Source: Cavia porcellus
Lineage: Eukaryota; Chordata; Mammalia; Rodentia; Caviidae
Length of the DNA: 64,000 nucleotides
Assembly: GCF_034190915.1 (NCBI RefSeq)
Contig: NW_026947502.1
Span: 37,354,785-37,418,784, forward strand
Direction: 5' to 3'
Both the position numbers and the translations under genes were made by a program. This document shows positions 34,069 to 45,955 of the stretch, piece after piece (positions within the stretch are counted from its first letter, which is position 1; each line of letters begins with the position of its first letter). The notes beneath the pieces were generated by a model, which had not been told where the DNA came from, ran no database searches, and worked only from the letters and a program-made list of their open reading frames with translations.

Positions 34069-35600
34069 TTCAGTTGCCTCAATTCAATTCACTTGCTGAT
34101 CCCCCACTGATGCTGTTCCTGAAATCACAGTAATTTTCTCTCTCTAGAATGTCCTTCAGTACTCTTTGTAGGTTTGGTTTGTTAGTCATGAGTTCCTTCA
34201 GTTGTGCTTTGTCATGGAAGGATCTTGTTTCCCATTAATTTTGAAAGATAGTTTTGCAGGGTGCATCAATCTGGGTTGGAAGTTATTTTCCATCAGGACT
34301 TGAAATACTTCACTCCAAGCTCTGGGAGTGTGATGGTTTGTGTTGAGAAGCCTATCGTGATTTGGATGAATTTTCCTTCACAGGTGATGTGTTTCTTTTC
34401 CTTAACAGCTTTTAGTGTTCTGTTCTTGTGTTGAATTTCTGGGATCTGATTATTATATGCCTGAGTATAAATTTGTTTTGGTTATGGCTATTTGGAGTTC
34501 TATATGTCTAATTTAACTGTATGTCAGGTCTTTTCCCAGTGGTTGGGAAGTGCTCTGCCTTTTTTAAATAGTCCAAGTCATTTGTGTTGACTCCTACTTT
34601 TTCACTGACACCTATCACCCTTAAATTATTTTTCTTTGTGCCATCTTGCAGCTGTTAAATTGTTATTTCCTGGCTTTGTTATTTTTAAGAGATCTTTCCT
34701 TTCATGATTTCTAGCTGCCATCCTGTCTTCAAGGTCTGAAGATCTATCTTCAGTTTCTTTCAAGAAGGTTTGCCAGCTCTCAATGGACCATTTAATTTCC
34801 TGGCTATCTCTTTGAGACTATTTCATGCATTCCAGTTCTTCTCTACACTGTTCATTCTAGGCTTCCTTTACTCCTCTGTGCTGCTCTATTTTTTAATCTA
34901 TGTCTTCTTTAGATATGCTCAGCAATTCTTTCATTATGGTTTTCATTTATTCTTTTGCCTGAGATATTATTTCTGATCTGATTTCTTTTATAATCTCATG
35001 AATTTGTTTAATGACTTTAGTTGCTATCATTTCAGAAATTTCAGGGTGACTTCCAATGTCTTCTATATCTATGTGTCTTGGATTTTTTAATGTGTGGGAT
35101 GGATGTCTGAGATTGCATTTTGATCCATCTTGACATTTTCCCATGTTCCTCCAGATGAACCAGTTGTGGGGTCCCAGGTACTTTCCACATTGGCTGCCTA
35201 CCCATGGTGTAGGGGAATGGGTTAGGCACCTAGGTTTGTCTGAACCTAGTTTCCCAGCGAGGCAGTGGGCCATGGGTCAGGCTTCTCCAGACCCTTGTGG
35301 CTACACTGAGGAATCCCCAATAACCATGGATGAGTGGGCTTGGAGCTGTTTCTTATCCCAGCACTTGCAGGCAACTAGCAGAAAACCCCCTAATAGCAGG
35401 CTTGCAGGATCATGACTGGCTGCTTCTCCCAATCCATACTGGTTACTGGTTGTAGGGTCCCAGATAGTGGGCACACAGCATTGTGGCTGGCTACTTATCC
35501 TGGCCCATGCTGGCTATCTATGGGAAATTTTGTAATGGTGCCCAGTGGGTGCATGGGATCATGATAGGCTGCCTTTCCTGGCCCATGCTGGCTTTTCGCT

Positions 35601-36240
35601 TATCTTGATAATTTCCTCTTCATGCATGCTTTGGGTTTAACCTGCTTTTCTGTTTCTAGAATGTTGAGATTCAACATTAGATAATGTAATAGAACTCATT
35701 TTTCTTACATGATAATTCATAGCTATAAATTTCCCTCATAAGACTGCTTTATTGTGTTCCATAAGTTCTAATTTTGTTACATTGGCATTATTATTTAATT
35801 GTCAAAACTGTCTAACTTCTTTTTTCATTTCATCTGTGATCCATTATTTAACTTACATGTGATTTTCTCATTTTTGCATTTTCTTTTGCAGTTGATTTCC
35901 AGCTATATTACACTATGGTCCAGTAATATCCACGAGATAAATTCAATTTCCATAACCTTTAATTTACTTAAGCATGTTGCAAGAGAAACATGCTTTTGGA
36001 GAGAGTTCCATTTGCCATTGAGAAGAATGTGTATTCTGTTGTTTTAGGGTGGAACACACTGCAGATGTCTATTAAGTTCGTGAGTTCAAAAGTTTGATTC
36101 AGCTCTGATATTTCTTTGTTGATTTCTTGTCTAGTTGATCTATTGTGGTGTCTAATTACAGTTGTATTAGAGTTTATATGATTTTTGTATTGTTAAAGTT
36201 TATTTTATATAGTTGGTGGCACCAGTATTTGTGCACGTAA
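35601..36240 (-). mobile_element. L1-2, ORF2 endonuclease/RT linker segment
   Basis: Continues L1-2 after half-L1 copy B (rev. comp. of CTTTGGGTTTAACCTGC...TTTCTAGAATGTTGAG is the expected next ORF2 sequence), running through the linker into the endonuclease C-terminal part. It stops at about 36240, where the 3' end of L1-3 is inserted. Confidence 0.8.
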
Positions 36241-36447
36241 TTTACTTTTAATTTTAAAAAAGCAAAATAGAAAAAAGGATAGGAATGGTACAAAATTTCA
36301 AAAAATAGTAGGAAATTAACAGCAATTAATATATTGCATAATGTTATCTTAGAAGTAGTTGTCCAGGTTACAACACTGAGACACAAAAATGTTCAGACAA
36401 TCAAACAATAAAAGCATAAACTTTTCTTTTGGATGAACTAACAGAGA

Positions 36448-36494
<47 letters not shown>

Positions 36495-37648
36495 TATATA
36501 TATATATAGTATTTTCCCTTCTTCCTTATCTCCTTTCCCCTAACCCACCTAACCCAGTTGTTCTTTCCTTTTGAGCACCTTCTTTCTCTTTCATTGTTAC
36601 AGTATCTATTGTACATTTTGGATCTTATTACTATTTCAGCTTTTTTTTTACACTAGGGAGACAATGCAGTATTTACAAATGTGAGTTTGATTTATTTCAC
36701 TTATGAGCATGGTCTCAAAATATCTCCATTTACTTATAAAAGCCTCAAGATTATGCTTATTTATAGCTGATTTATATTCCACTGTATCAAAACCACATCT
36801 TTTTATCCATTTCACAGTTGATGAGCATTTGGGTTGTTTCCAAGTTTTAGCTATTACAAATTGTGCTAATTTAAACATGTGTTCACATGTATCATTGTAG
36901 CATGTCATTTTCAATTTTCTGGGAAAATATCCAGAAGGCGAATAGCTGGACTGAATGGGGCTTCCAGTCCTAGTTTTTTGAGGAGTCTCTGCACTGATTT
37001 TCAAAGTGACTTTACCAGTCTACACTTCCACCAATAGTGGAGAATTGTTCCTTTTTTCCTCCACAGCACTGTCAACATTTGTTGTTGGTTAATTTCTTGA
37101 TGCCAGCCATTCTTTTTGGAGTGAGATGGAATCTCAATGTTTTAATTTGTGTTTCTGGAATGACCAGTGATATTGAACACTATTCATGTATTTATTTGAC
37201 ATTTGTATTTCTTCATCTGAAAAGTGAATGTTCACCTCAGATGCCCCTTCTTGGCATGGGTCTTTGAGTTTGGGAAGCTAACGTTTTTCAATATTTTATA
37301 TGTTCTAGATACAAGTCCTTTGTCTGACGGACAGTTGGCTAACATTCTTTCCCATTCTGTGAGTTTTCTTTTCATGCTGTTGGTGATTTCTTTTGAAGAG
37401 CAAAAACATTTTAATGAGATCAGATTCCAGTTATTGATTCTTTGAAGTGTTTCCTGTGTGGTTTGCATTTTGTTCATGAACTTTTGCCTACCCCTAGGTC
37501 TCCAGGATTTCTACCTATCTTGTCTTCCATTAGATTTAGTGATTCTATTTTAATATTTAGATTTTTGATCCACTTTAGTGCATGGTGATAGATATGAGTC
37601 TAATTTCAGTATTCAGAATGTGAAAATCCAATTTCACTACCATTTATT
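36241..37648 (-). mobile_element. L1-3, 3' UTR and ORF2 C-terminal part
   Basis: Minus strand: 3' end at 36247, UTR to about 36640, then the ORF2 C-terminal region (37004-36648 open: TCEHMFKLAQFVIAKTWKQP, ending CKYCIVSLV). It is broken at 37648 by the full-length L1 and resumes at 43984. A (TA)n tract lies at 36450-36487. Confidence 0.85.
36450..36487. repeat. (TA)n microsatellite
   Basis: Pure TA run of about 19 units in the 3' UTR of L1-3. Confidence 0.95.
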
Positions 37649-37977
37649 AAAGAGGCTATCTTTGGTCATGCCCAGTGAACTCCAAGCAGGTGGCAGGGGC
37701 CAATATCAGTCTGAGGCCATGAACATGCACACTGGTTCAGTCCCAGCACACAGGGAAACCTTGAAACTCTGCTCCCAGAGGGTAAGACCATGCCCCACAT
37801 CTGAAATCACTCTAGAATGCATGGGATTCTCCACAGGCCCAATTGGTCCATGCCCAGCAATCTCTAAGAAGCTAGCAGTTGGCTACAGTCTGCCCCAGGA
37901 GCCAAAAGTGAGCCAGATGATTCCCAGTGCATTGGAGAACCTTTGAAACATCATTCAAAACCTGGAAATATAGGAAA

Positions 37978-39042
37978 ATGATGAAACAAAGAGCAAAATG
38001 CAAATCTCAAATTTCCAGCCCAACTCAAGCAAGTGTAGGAGACATGAACACAGAAGAAAATATAAGCCATACACTTGAAATTCCTGAAATGATATCAATT
38101 GAAGTACAGAAACAACTCTGGGAAGCTATAACAGAACTCAAATCAGAAATAGTCTGCCAGGTAAAGGAAGAAATGATAAATGTAATGAAAGAAATGCTAA
38201 ACACATCTAAAGAAGACACAGTTAAAAAATTAGAGGAACAATCCAAAAAGATAGAAACTCTGAATGAACAATATAAGAAACAAACAAAATGCATGAAGCA
38301 GATTCAAAGAGATATACAGGAAATCAAAAATTCCATCAAAAGTTGGCAAAACCAACTCAACAAAAGTGAAGATAAAATTTCAGACCTTGAAGACAAGATT
38401 GCATCTAGTGAACAGGAAAGGAAAGATCTTTTAAAAATAACAAGGAACCAAGATAACAATTCAACAACTGAAAGATAATGTAAAGAAAAACAACATAAGA
38501 TTGATAGGTATAAATGAAAAGTAAGGTAACAACACAAATGATATCAACAGGCTACTTACAGAAATAATAGCTGAAAATTTCTCTAGCATGAGAATGGAAA
38601 CTGACATCAGGATCAGTGAAGCATATAGAACTCCAAATAATCATAACCAAAATAACACTACACCCAGACATATAATAATCAACATCCCAGAAATCCAGCA
38701 TAAGAACAGAATATTAAAAGCTGAAAGAGAGATGAGATAGAGCACCTATAAAGGAAAGCCTATCATAATCACAGCAGGCTTCTCAACACAAACAATGAAA
38801 TCAAGAAGAGCATGGAGTGAAGTATTTCAGATCCCAAAGGAAAATGACTTCCACCCCAGACTGATGTACCCTGCAAAACTGTCCTACAAAAGGATGGACA
38901 AATAAGATACTTCCATTACAAAGAACAACTGAAGAACTTCATGACCACCAAACCAACCCTGCAAAGAATACTGAAAGACATTCTAGAAAGACATAGGAAA
39001 AAAATCACTAAGGAAGGCAAACAATTAAACAGAGTGGAAAGG
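37978..39042 (+). pseudogene. L1 ORF1 (broken)
   Basis: ORF1p is the trimeric RNA-binding chaperone of the L1 particle. Residues 1-165 are open (to 38478) and contain a long coiled coil of heptads (MKEMLNTSKEDTVKKLEEQ..., ending ...SDLEDKIASSEQERKDLLKI). An in-frame stop at 38479 and another near 38521 precede the RRM-like part (IRLIGINE..., RISEAYRTPNN, PRHIIINIPEI). The C-terminal domain ends near 39042. An in-frame ATG at 37927 also exists, but homology with the copy at 7630 begins around MKQRAKCKSQISS, so I place the start there. Confidence 0.85.
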
Positions 39043-39069
39043 TAAAGAATCAACAGCAGAAAAATAACA

Positions 39070-42000
39070 TGTCAAAAGTAAACCAATCAGTTATAACCAC
39101 TAATGTAAATGTCCTCAATTCACCAATTAAAAGAAACAGAGTGGCAGAATGAATCAAGAACAACATTCAAAAACATGCTGCATTCAGAAAAACAGCCTAA
39201 ACCAAAAGAAAACTCATAGACTGAAAATCAAAGGATGGAAAACAATACTCCATGCAATAGGATCCCTAAAAAAAGAAGAGGTAGCTATTCTGTTTGCAGA
39301 CAATGTGAACTTCAAACCAAGAATGATCCAAAGAGAGTATATCCAAAGTAGTATATCCAAAGATATACTACTACTAGCTAGGGGAAAACTTCAAGAAGAA
39401 GAGATAACAATCTTAAATATCTATGCACTAAATTTGGGAGCACCCAGCTATACAAATGAAATGGAAAATCAAATAAGCAATAGCACAATTGTAACAGGAG
39501 ACCTTAACATGCCATTGTCACAAAGGGACAATCAACTAGACAGAAAATCAACAAAGGAATAACAGAACTGAATCACATCTGTGAACAAATGGATCTATAC
39601 AGAGTGTTCCACCCAACAGCACCAGAATATGCATTCTTCTTAGCAGAACATGGACGTTCTCTAAAATAGACCACATAATAGCTCACAGAACATGCTTAAG
39701 TAAATGCAAAAGAATTGAAATTATTGCATGGTTGTTACTGGATCATAGCACAATGAAACTAGAAATTAATGACAAAAGAAACTGCAGAAACCCCACAAAC
39801 ACATGGAAATTGAATAATATACTCCTGAGCAATCAGTGGGTCACAGAGGATATTAAAGAAGAAATTAAACAATATTTGCAGGCAAACAAAAATACAAATA
39901 CATCATACCAGAACCTGTGGGAAGCGGTGAAATCAGTCCTCAGAGGAAAATTTATTGCAGTGAACTCCCACATCAGGAAAACTGAATGAACACAAATAAA
40001 CAACCTGATGCTACACCTCAAACATCTAGGAAAAAAAGAACAAGTCAAGCTAAAAGCCAAAAGAAGGGAGGAAATTATAAAGGTCAGAGCAGAAATCAAT
40101 GCAACAGAGACTAAGAAAACAATATAATGAATCAAAAAGTTGGTTCTTTGAAAGAATAAATAAAATTTAGAGGTCTCTAGCCAATCTTATTTTAAAAAAG
40201 AAAGAAAAATTCAAATTCATGCAATAAGGAATGAGAGAGATGAAATAAATACAGACCTTATGGAAATACAGAAGATCATCAATACCTGTTTTGAAAACCT
40301 CTACACTCATAGGCTTGATAACACAGAAGAAATGGACAGATTCTTAGAAACATATGAACATATGAATTACCAAGTCTGGGTCAAGAAAATGTAAAACTGA
40401 TGAATAACCCAATTTCAGTTAACAAAATTGAAAATGTAATTAAATCCCTACCAACCAAGAAAAGCCCAGATCCAGAGAGATTCACTGCAGAATTCTACAA
40501 GAAATTCAAACATTTAATGCCAACTCTCCTCAAACTCTTCAATGAAATTTAAAGGGAAACAATTCTCCCTAATTCATTAGTGGAATCTAACACTACTCTA
40601 ATACCAAAATCTGAGAAAGACCCAACTGAAAAAGAGAAACATAGGTCAATCTCCCTAATGAACATAGATGCAAAATTCTCAACAAAATTTTAGCAAATAG
40701 AATGCAGCCAGTCATCAAGAAGATTATACACTATAATCAAGTGGGATTCATCCCAGGCATGCAGGGATGGTTCAGCCTACACAAATCAATAAATGTAATC
40801 CATCATATCAATACAGCCCCAAACAAGAACCACATGATCATTTCTATAGATGCAGAAAAAGCTTTTGATAAGATCCAACACTTCTTCATGATATAAAAAC
40901 CTTACAGAAAATTGGCATAGATGGTCTTTGCCTCAATATGATAAAAGTCATCTATGACAAAGCATCATATTCAATGGCCAAAAAGAGAAAGCCTTTACCC
41001 TAAAAGCAGGAACAAGACAAGGATGTCCATTATCATGACTCCTATTCAATATAGTGCTGGAAATAGTAGCCAGAGCAATTAGACAAGAGACAGAAATAAA
41101 AGGAGTAAGGATAGGAAAAGAAAAAGTTGAATTATCATTATTTGCAGATGACATGATACTCTACATAGAAGACCCCTAAAACTCCATTGAAAGACTCCTA
41201 TGCATAATAAATAAATTCAGTAATGTAGCAGGATACAAAGCCAACACTCAAAAATCAATAGCACTCCTATACACTAACAACAAAACCACTGAGAGAGAAA
41301 TAAGAGAAGCCATACCCTTTACAAGAGCATCCAACAAAATAAAAATACTTAGGAATTAGTCTGACAAAAGAAGCAAAAGATCTATTCAGGGAAAATTATA
41401 ATACCCTGAAAAAAATCAAAGAGGACCTCAGAAAATGGAAAAACATTACTTGTTCATGGATAGGAATAACAAACATTGTGAAAATGGCCATTCTCCCAAA
41501 ATTGTTATACAGATTTAATGCCATTCTATTCAAATTACCACCAGCATACCTCACAGATTTAGAGAAAGCACTCCTTAAATTCATCTGGAACCAGAAGAGA
41601 CCTAGAATAGCAAAGGCAATTCTAAACAACAAAGGCAAAGCAGGAGGCATCAAAATCCCAGACTTGTAGTTATATTACAAAGCTATTGTAATAAAATCAG
41701 CATGGTACTGGAATAAAAACAGATCTGAAGATCAGTGGAATAGATTAGAAGACACAACCACAACTTCAAACACACTCCACCACCTTATCTTTGATAAAGA
41801 TGCCAAATACATCAACCAGAAGAAAGATAGTCTTCTTCAATAAATGGTGCTGGAAAAATTGGCTTTCCCTATGCTGAAAACTAAAACTAGACCCACGCCT
41901 ATCACCATGTAGTAAACTAAAGTCTAAATGAATCAAAGATCTAAATATTAAAACAGAAACACTAAATTTGTTGGAAGACAAGGTAGGTAGAAATCTTGAA

Positions 42001-42865
42001 GACATAGGGGTAGGTAAAGAATTCACAAACAAGAATCAAACTGCATGTGAAATACTTCATAGTATCAACAACTGGGATCACATCCTATTAAAGAGTGTTT
42101 GCATGTCAAAAGAAATTTCCTGTACAGTGAAAAGAAAGACCACATATTGGGGGAAAAAATCTTAGTGAAATGTCCCTCAGACAAAGGACTTCTGTCCAGA
42201 ACATATAAAGAATTTTAAAAAATCAGATCCCCAAAATTCAAAGACCCATTGCAAAAATGGGCATCTAACATGAATACACAGTCCTCAAATGAAGAAATAC
42301 AAATGGCAAATAAATACATGAAAAAAATGTTCATCATCATTAGTCATTAGAGAACCGCAAATTAAAACAACACTGAGATTCCATCTTACTGCAGAAACTA
42401 TGGCCAGGATAAGGAAAACTACCAACCACAAATGCTGGAGAGGCTGTTGTGGGAAAAGGAACTCTTCTGCACTGTTGGTGGGAGTGTAGACTAGTGCAAC
42501 CATTGTGGAGGTCAGTCTGGAGATTCCTCAAAAAGCAGGGATTGGAAGCTTCATTTGACCCAGCTATTCCACTTCTGGGTATATTCACAGAAGAACTGGA
42601 AACATCATACCACAGTGATATATGTGCACCCATGTTTATAGAAGCACAATTTGTAATAACCAGATCTTGGAAACAACCTAAGTGTCCATCAACTGAGGAA
42701 TGGATAAAAAAACTGTGGTATTTTTATACAATGGAGTACTGGTCAGCTATAAAGAATGATCATATTGAGATATTTATAAGTAAATGGATGCAATTTGAGG
42801 TCATACTCATAAGTGAAATAAACCAAACTCACATGTGTAAATACCGGATAGTCTCCCTAGTGTAA
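39070..42865 (+). pseudogene. L1 ORF2 (broken)
   Basis: ORF2p supplies the endonuclease and reverse transcriptase for target-primed reverse transcription. Endonuclease blocks: NVLNSPIKRN near 39105, ILNIYALNLGAP near 39410, VTGDLNMPLSQRDNQ near 39495. RT blocks: [11 protein letters not shown] near 40740, [15 protein letters not shown] (motif A) near 40840, [15 protein letters not shown] (motif C, FADD intact) near 41130. C-terminal part 42449-42865 includes CWWEC and the [19 protein letters not shown] block, ending at the stop at 42863. At least ten stops or frameshifts separate these blocks. Confidence 0.9.
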
Positions 42866-42959
42866 GAAATGGTAAGTGTATATAAGTCACAAAAACCTCC
42901 AAAAACACAATGAAAGGACAAGAATCTGCTTAAAGGGGGAAAAATAATATCTCATGGAA

Positions 42960-43968
42960 AATGAGGAAAAAGAAAAAGTAAGGAAAAAGAAAAATATCTA
43001 AAATTATATCAACATATTTAGGATAGCTAAGATAGTTATGCTACAAATTATGTAAGTTCTTGGAACAAAATAGTTAACATTCATAAGATTGGAACAATTG
43101 TGTATATTATTGTATGGTGATCTGAGGAACTCTTAAAGATCATTATGCAAAATAACAACCCTAGTTATGCTCACCACCTTGTTTTGAAAGCTTATACTGT
43201 TAGTGTTCTGGGCTCTTTGCTATTGTTGTTTACATGTCTTTTTCATTTCATGTTTTTCTAGGAATTTGTTTTGTTTTGTTTTTCCCTCTAATACAGAAAG
43301 GATTGGTATACAGGTAGAGACTCATGCATGTGTAGAACTTCTAAAAAGTTTATGAGAATTGATTGATTATATAATGCATGATGAAATGAGCAAACTACTT
43401 TGAAGAAAATGAGACACTAAGGTACCCAGGGCTGATTCCATAGTGTCATGATGTGAAATCCAGCAATACTATTATTCTTTGTTCAGAGTGGTTTTTTTTT
43501 TTTTTTTTTTTTTTTGTCATTTTCTTTTTTTGTCGGTACCGGGGATCGAACTCACGACTGCCTGCTTGCAAGGCAGGTGCTTATGCCACTGAGCTAAATC
43601 CACAGCCCTGTTCAGAGTTGGTTTTAGTCTATTTTGTTTTGTTTGATTTCAATATACGTGAAGGTATGAGCAGCTATTTTGTAGAGAATGAGAGACATTA
43701 TGGCAGCCATTGTTGATTTCCTATTATCTGGTGTTGAAGAACTAAAATGCCTTCATCATCCTGTTCTGATCAGTTTTATATGGTTTAGCTTTGTATAAAT
43801 GCATTGTATACAAAGATATGGAAAATTATTTGGAGAAAACAAGAGACAATGTGATAGACAGTGAAGATCTCCAGTCATTGTGCTTTGAAATCTGTGTCAC
43901 TTACATTGTTTTCTTATGATCTATTTTGTTCTGTTTCATTTTACATTCTTTAAAATAAAATTTTAAAC
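42960..43968 (+). repeat. L1 3' UTR with ~150-bp diverged monomers
   Basis: After an A-rich lead-in, units with the common core (GAGAATGAGAGACATTATGG, CAGCCATTGTTGATTTCCTA, ...TGTTCTGTTTTATTT) start near 43380, 43680 and 43835. The same monomers occur, in other copy numbers, at 13790-14180, 19500-19850, 26560-27110, 27140-28090 and 47280-47900. Confidence 0.65.
43490..43608 (-). mobile_element. ID-like SINE
   Basis: Target copies TGTTCAGAGT at 43480-43489 and 43609-43618. Minus strand: GGGCTGTGGATTTAGCTCAG, GCCTTGCAAGCAGGC, B box GTGAGTTCGATCCCC, GGTACCGACAAAAA and a long A tail (T run 43492-43516). It is the deepest level of the nested complex. Confidence 0.95.
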
Positions 43969-43983
43969 AAAGAGGCTATCTTT

Positions 43984-44214
43984 CTTCCAGTGAATGTATT
44001 TAGCCCCTTTATCAAATATAAGGCAGTTTTGTGTCTTTGTAATTGTGTCTGCTTTTGCAATCTGTTCCATTGATACTTGGGTCTGTTTTTTGGCCAGTAC
44101 CATGCTGATTTTTTCATTGTAGTTTTGTAGTATATTTTCATGTCAGGGATTATGATGTCTCTTGCCTTCCTTTGTTGCCCAGGATTGTCTTTTCTATTCT
44201 ACATCTCTTCTGTT
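43984..44214 (-). mobile_element. L1-3, ORF2 segment continued
   Basis: Resumes L1-3 ORF2 beyond the full-length L1 (rev. comp. gives SAWYWPKNR...[10 protein letters not shown], the post-RT block). It ends near 44214, where L1-2 endonuclease sequence resumes. Confidence 0.8.
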
Positions 44215-45471
44215 TCCAAAAGAATTTTAGAACTGTTTTTTGCTTATAAGTTTATGATTGTTATATTTTTCTCTGAATTTTTCCCTTAATAGGTATCTAG
44301 TAATATTCTTAGTCTCTTCTGGTCAGTGTTAGCTTGAAATCCACTTTATGTACAAATGGAATAATTACTCCTCCTTTTTCTAGTTTCCTACTGTATGGAG
44401 TATTATTTACCATACTTTGACTTTCAATTTATGAATTCTTTTTGAGTTAAATATGTTTCATATGCAGCATATTGTTGCATCATGTTTCTTGATGCATTAT
44501 GTCAACGCATTCATTTTGATTGGTACAGTGAGACCAATCACTTTTTCGGTTATAACTGATATATAGTGACTTATTTTTGCCATTATTTTCTTTTGTTGGT
44601 TCCCTTTCTTTACCTTTTTAAAATTGCTTGCCTCATTGGTGTATTCATTCTACTGGGATTTATGCAATTACTGTCTCCACCATCACTTCTTAGAACACAA
44701 CTTAGAACTTTTTGGAGTGCTCATTTGGTTGGTCATGAATTTCTTCAAGTGTTCTGAATCATGAAAGTTTTTAATTTCTCCAGTTTTACAAGATAATTTG
44801 TCAGGGTATATTAGTCTTAGTTAAAGGATTTTTTTAGTGCTTGTAGTACTTCACTCCAAGTTCTCCTTGACATGATAGTTTCTGTTGAAAATCTGTTGAG
44901 ATTCACATGTGCTTTCCATTATAGGTGATTTGCTTCTTTTCTCTAATGGCTTTTAATATTCTATTCTTTTACTGAATTTCTTTAATCTTAACTAGTCTAC
45001 ACCATAGTGTAAATGTTTTTCTCATCATGGTTATTTGGAATTCTGTATGCCTCACTTATCTGCATGTTAAATTTTTTTCCATGCTTGAGAATTTTTCTGC
45101 CATTACTTCTGTGAACAGGTTTTTAAATGCCTTTGGTGCTATCTTCTGATTTTTCATTCATTCTATCTTATATTATTCTTCTTTGCATCATTTAGCAGCT
45201 GTGGGGTTGATTTTAAGTGTTCTTTGATTTTTGAAAGAAGTGTTTCATTTGATGATTGCTAACTGCAATGCTTTAGATCTGATATTCTATAATCACTTTG
45301 GTTGATTCTGCTGCATATACTTCCAATAGAAGTCTTAATCTCCTATATGTCTACTTGAATTGGCTTCATAGAATTCCATTCTTTCCTATGTTGGACATTC
45401 ATGGAATTCATCATTTCCCAAGATTCTCTATTGCATTTGTCTGTATCCACTCTAGATTCACTAACTGTGTC
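44215..45471 (-). mobile_element. L1-2, endonuclease N-terminus and ORF1
   Basis: Minus strand: start of ORF2 (rev. comp. near 44440-44380 is the SQKETH..KLKVKVW-type block), the ORF1-ORF2 linker, then ORF1 C-terminal, RRM and coiled-coil parts up to 45471. No frame longer than about 65 codons survives. It is split by an LTR at 45472. Confidence 0.8.
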
Positions 45472-45955
45472 TGTCATGGCTGATAAATTTTGTCAACTTG
45501 ACAAGTCTAGAAGCTTATGTGACTCAGTGCTCTACATCCTTGGGTGTATAAGACAAGCTGTTACTATACTAGGATGTTGTTCATCATGTCAGTTTGAAAA
45601 GTTTAGAAGTTTAACGAAGCTACTCAACAGGAAGCCAGGGTCCTTACTTTATAAATATCCTCAGCTTGTCCAACAGGAGGCCATATAAATTGTGTGAGTG
45701 CTACACTCACCCTGAGGATAGTGGTAGTCTGCTTACAGTATAAGGGAGGGAAAGAAGCTTGTTCCCCTTTTGCTTTTGTTGCTTTGTTGTCTTCTGCTGC
45801 TTTGAAGTATTGCCCCTGTGCCATGCCATCCTACCTTGGAGCCAGCTGATTATGGACTGAAACTTCCACAAACTGTGAGCAAAGCAAACCTTTTCTTCTT
45901 TAACGTTGACACTGGTTATTTTGTCTCATCAACAAGCAAAAAGGTAACAAAGATG
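45472..45955 (+). mobile_element. MaLR-type solo LTR
   Basis: Starts TGTCATGGCTGATAAATTTTG. It contains two related CAACTTGA.AAGT.TAGAAG.TTA words (45493 and 45590), then GAGCCAGCTGATTATGGACTGAAAC, a degraded polyadenylation site and a TTTTGTCTCATCAACAAGC end. It is a relative of the LTRs at 10268 and 56004. No internal region; target duplication not clear. Confidence 0.8.

Larger units (their letters stand above)
33140..35600 (-). mobile_element. Half-L1 copy B (ORF1 plus ORF2 stub and tail)
   Basis: Minus strand from 35600: 5' UTR (35600-35160), ORF1 remnant (about 35150-34080), ORF2 start (34060-33826), then a direct jump near 33815 into the ORF2 C-terminal tail (33812-33600), then 3' UTR to 33140. 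The missing piece is nearly the whole endonuclease, all of the RT and most of the C-terminal region. The open frame at 34068-33817 ends at the breakpoint (...THRLKVREKTMSHVTWKQKKQ-stop). Probable target copies GCTTTTATCTT and GCTTATCTT flank it within L1-2. Confidence 0.75.
37664..43968 (+). mobile_element. Full-length L1, 6.3 kb, perfect 15-bp TSD
   Basis: Flanked by identical AAAGAGGCTATCTTT at 37649-37663 and 43969-43983. Layout: short 5' UTR (37664-37977), ORF1 (37978 to about 39042), ORF2 (about 39070-42865), a 1.1-kb 3' UTR with ~150-bp diverged monomers and AAAATAAAA at the end. The element is complete in structure but both ORFs carry stops and frameshifts, so it is dead. It is the youngest L1 in the nested complex, judging by the perfect target duplication, and inserted into L1-3 against its orientation. 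Confidence 0.95.

Noticed and set aside
37927..38478. 183-codon open frame as a possible host gene
   Set aside because: It is the N-terminal coiled-coil part of L1 ORF1 within a TSD-bounded L1.
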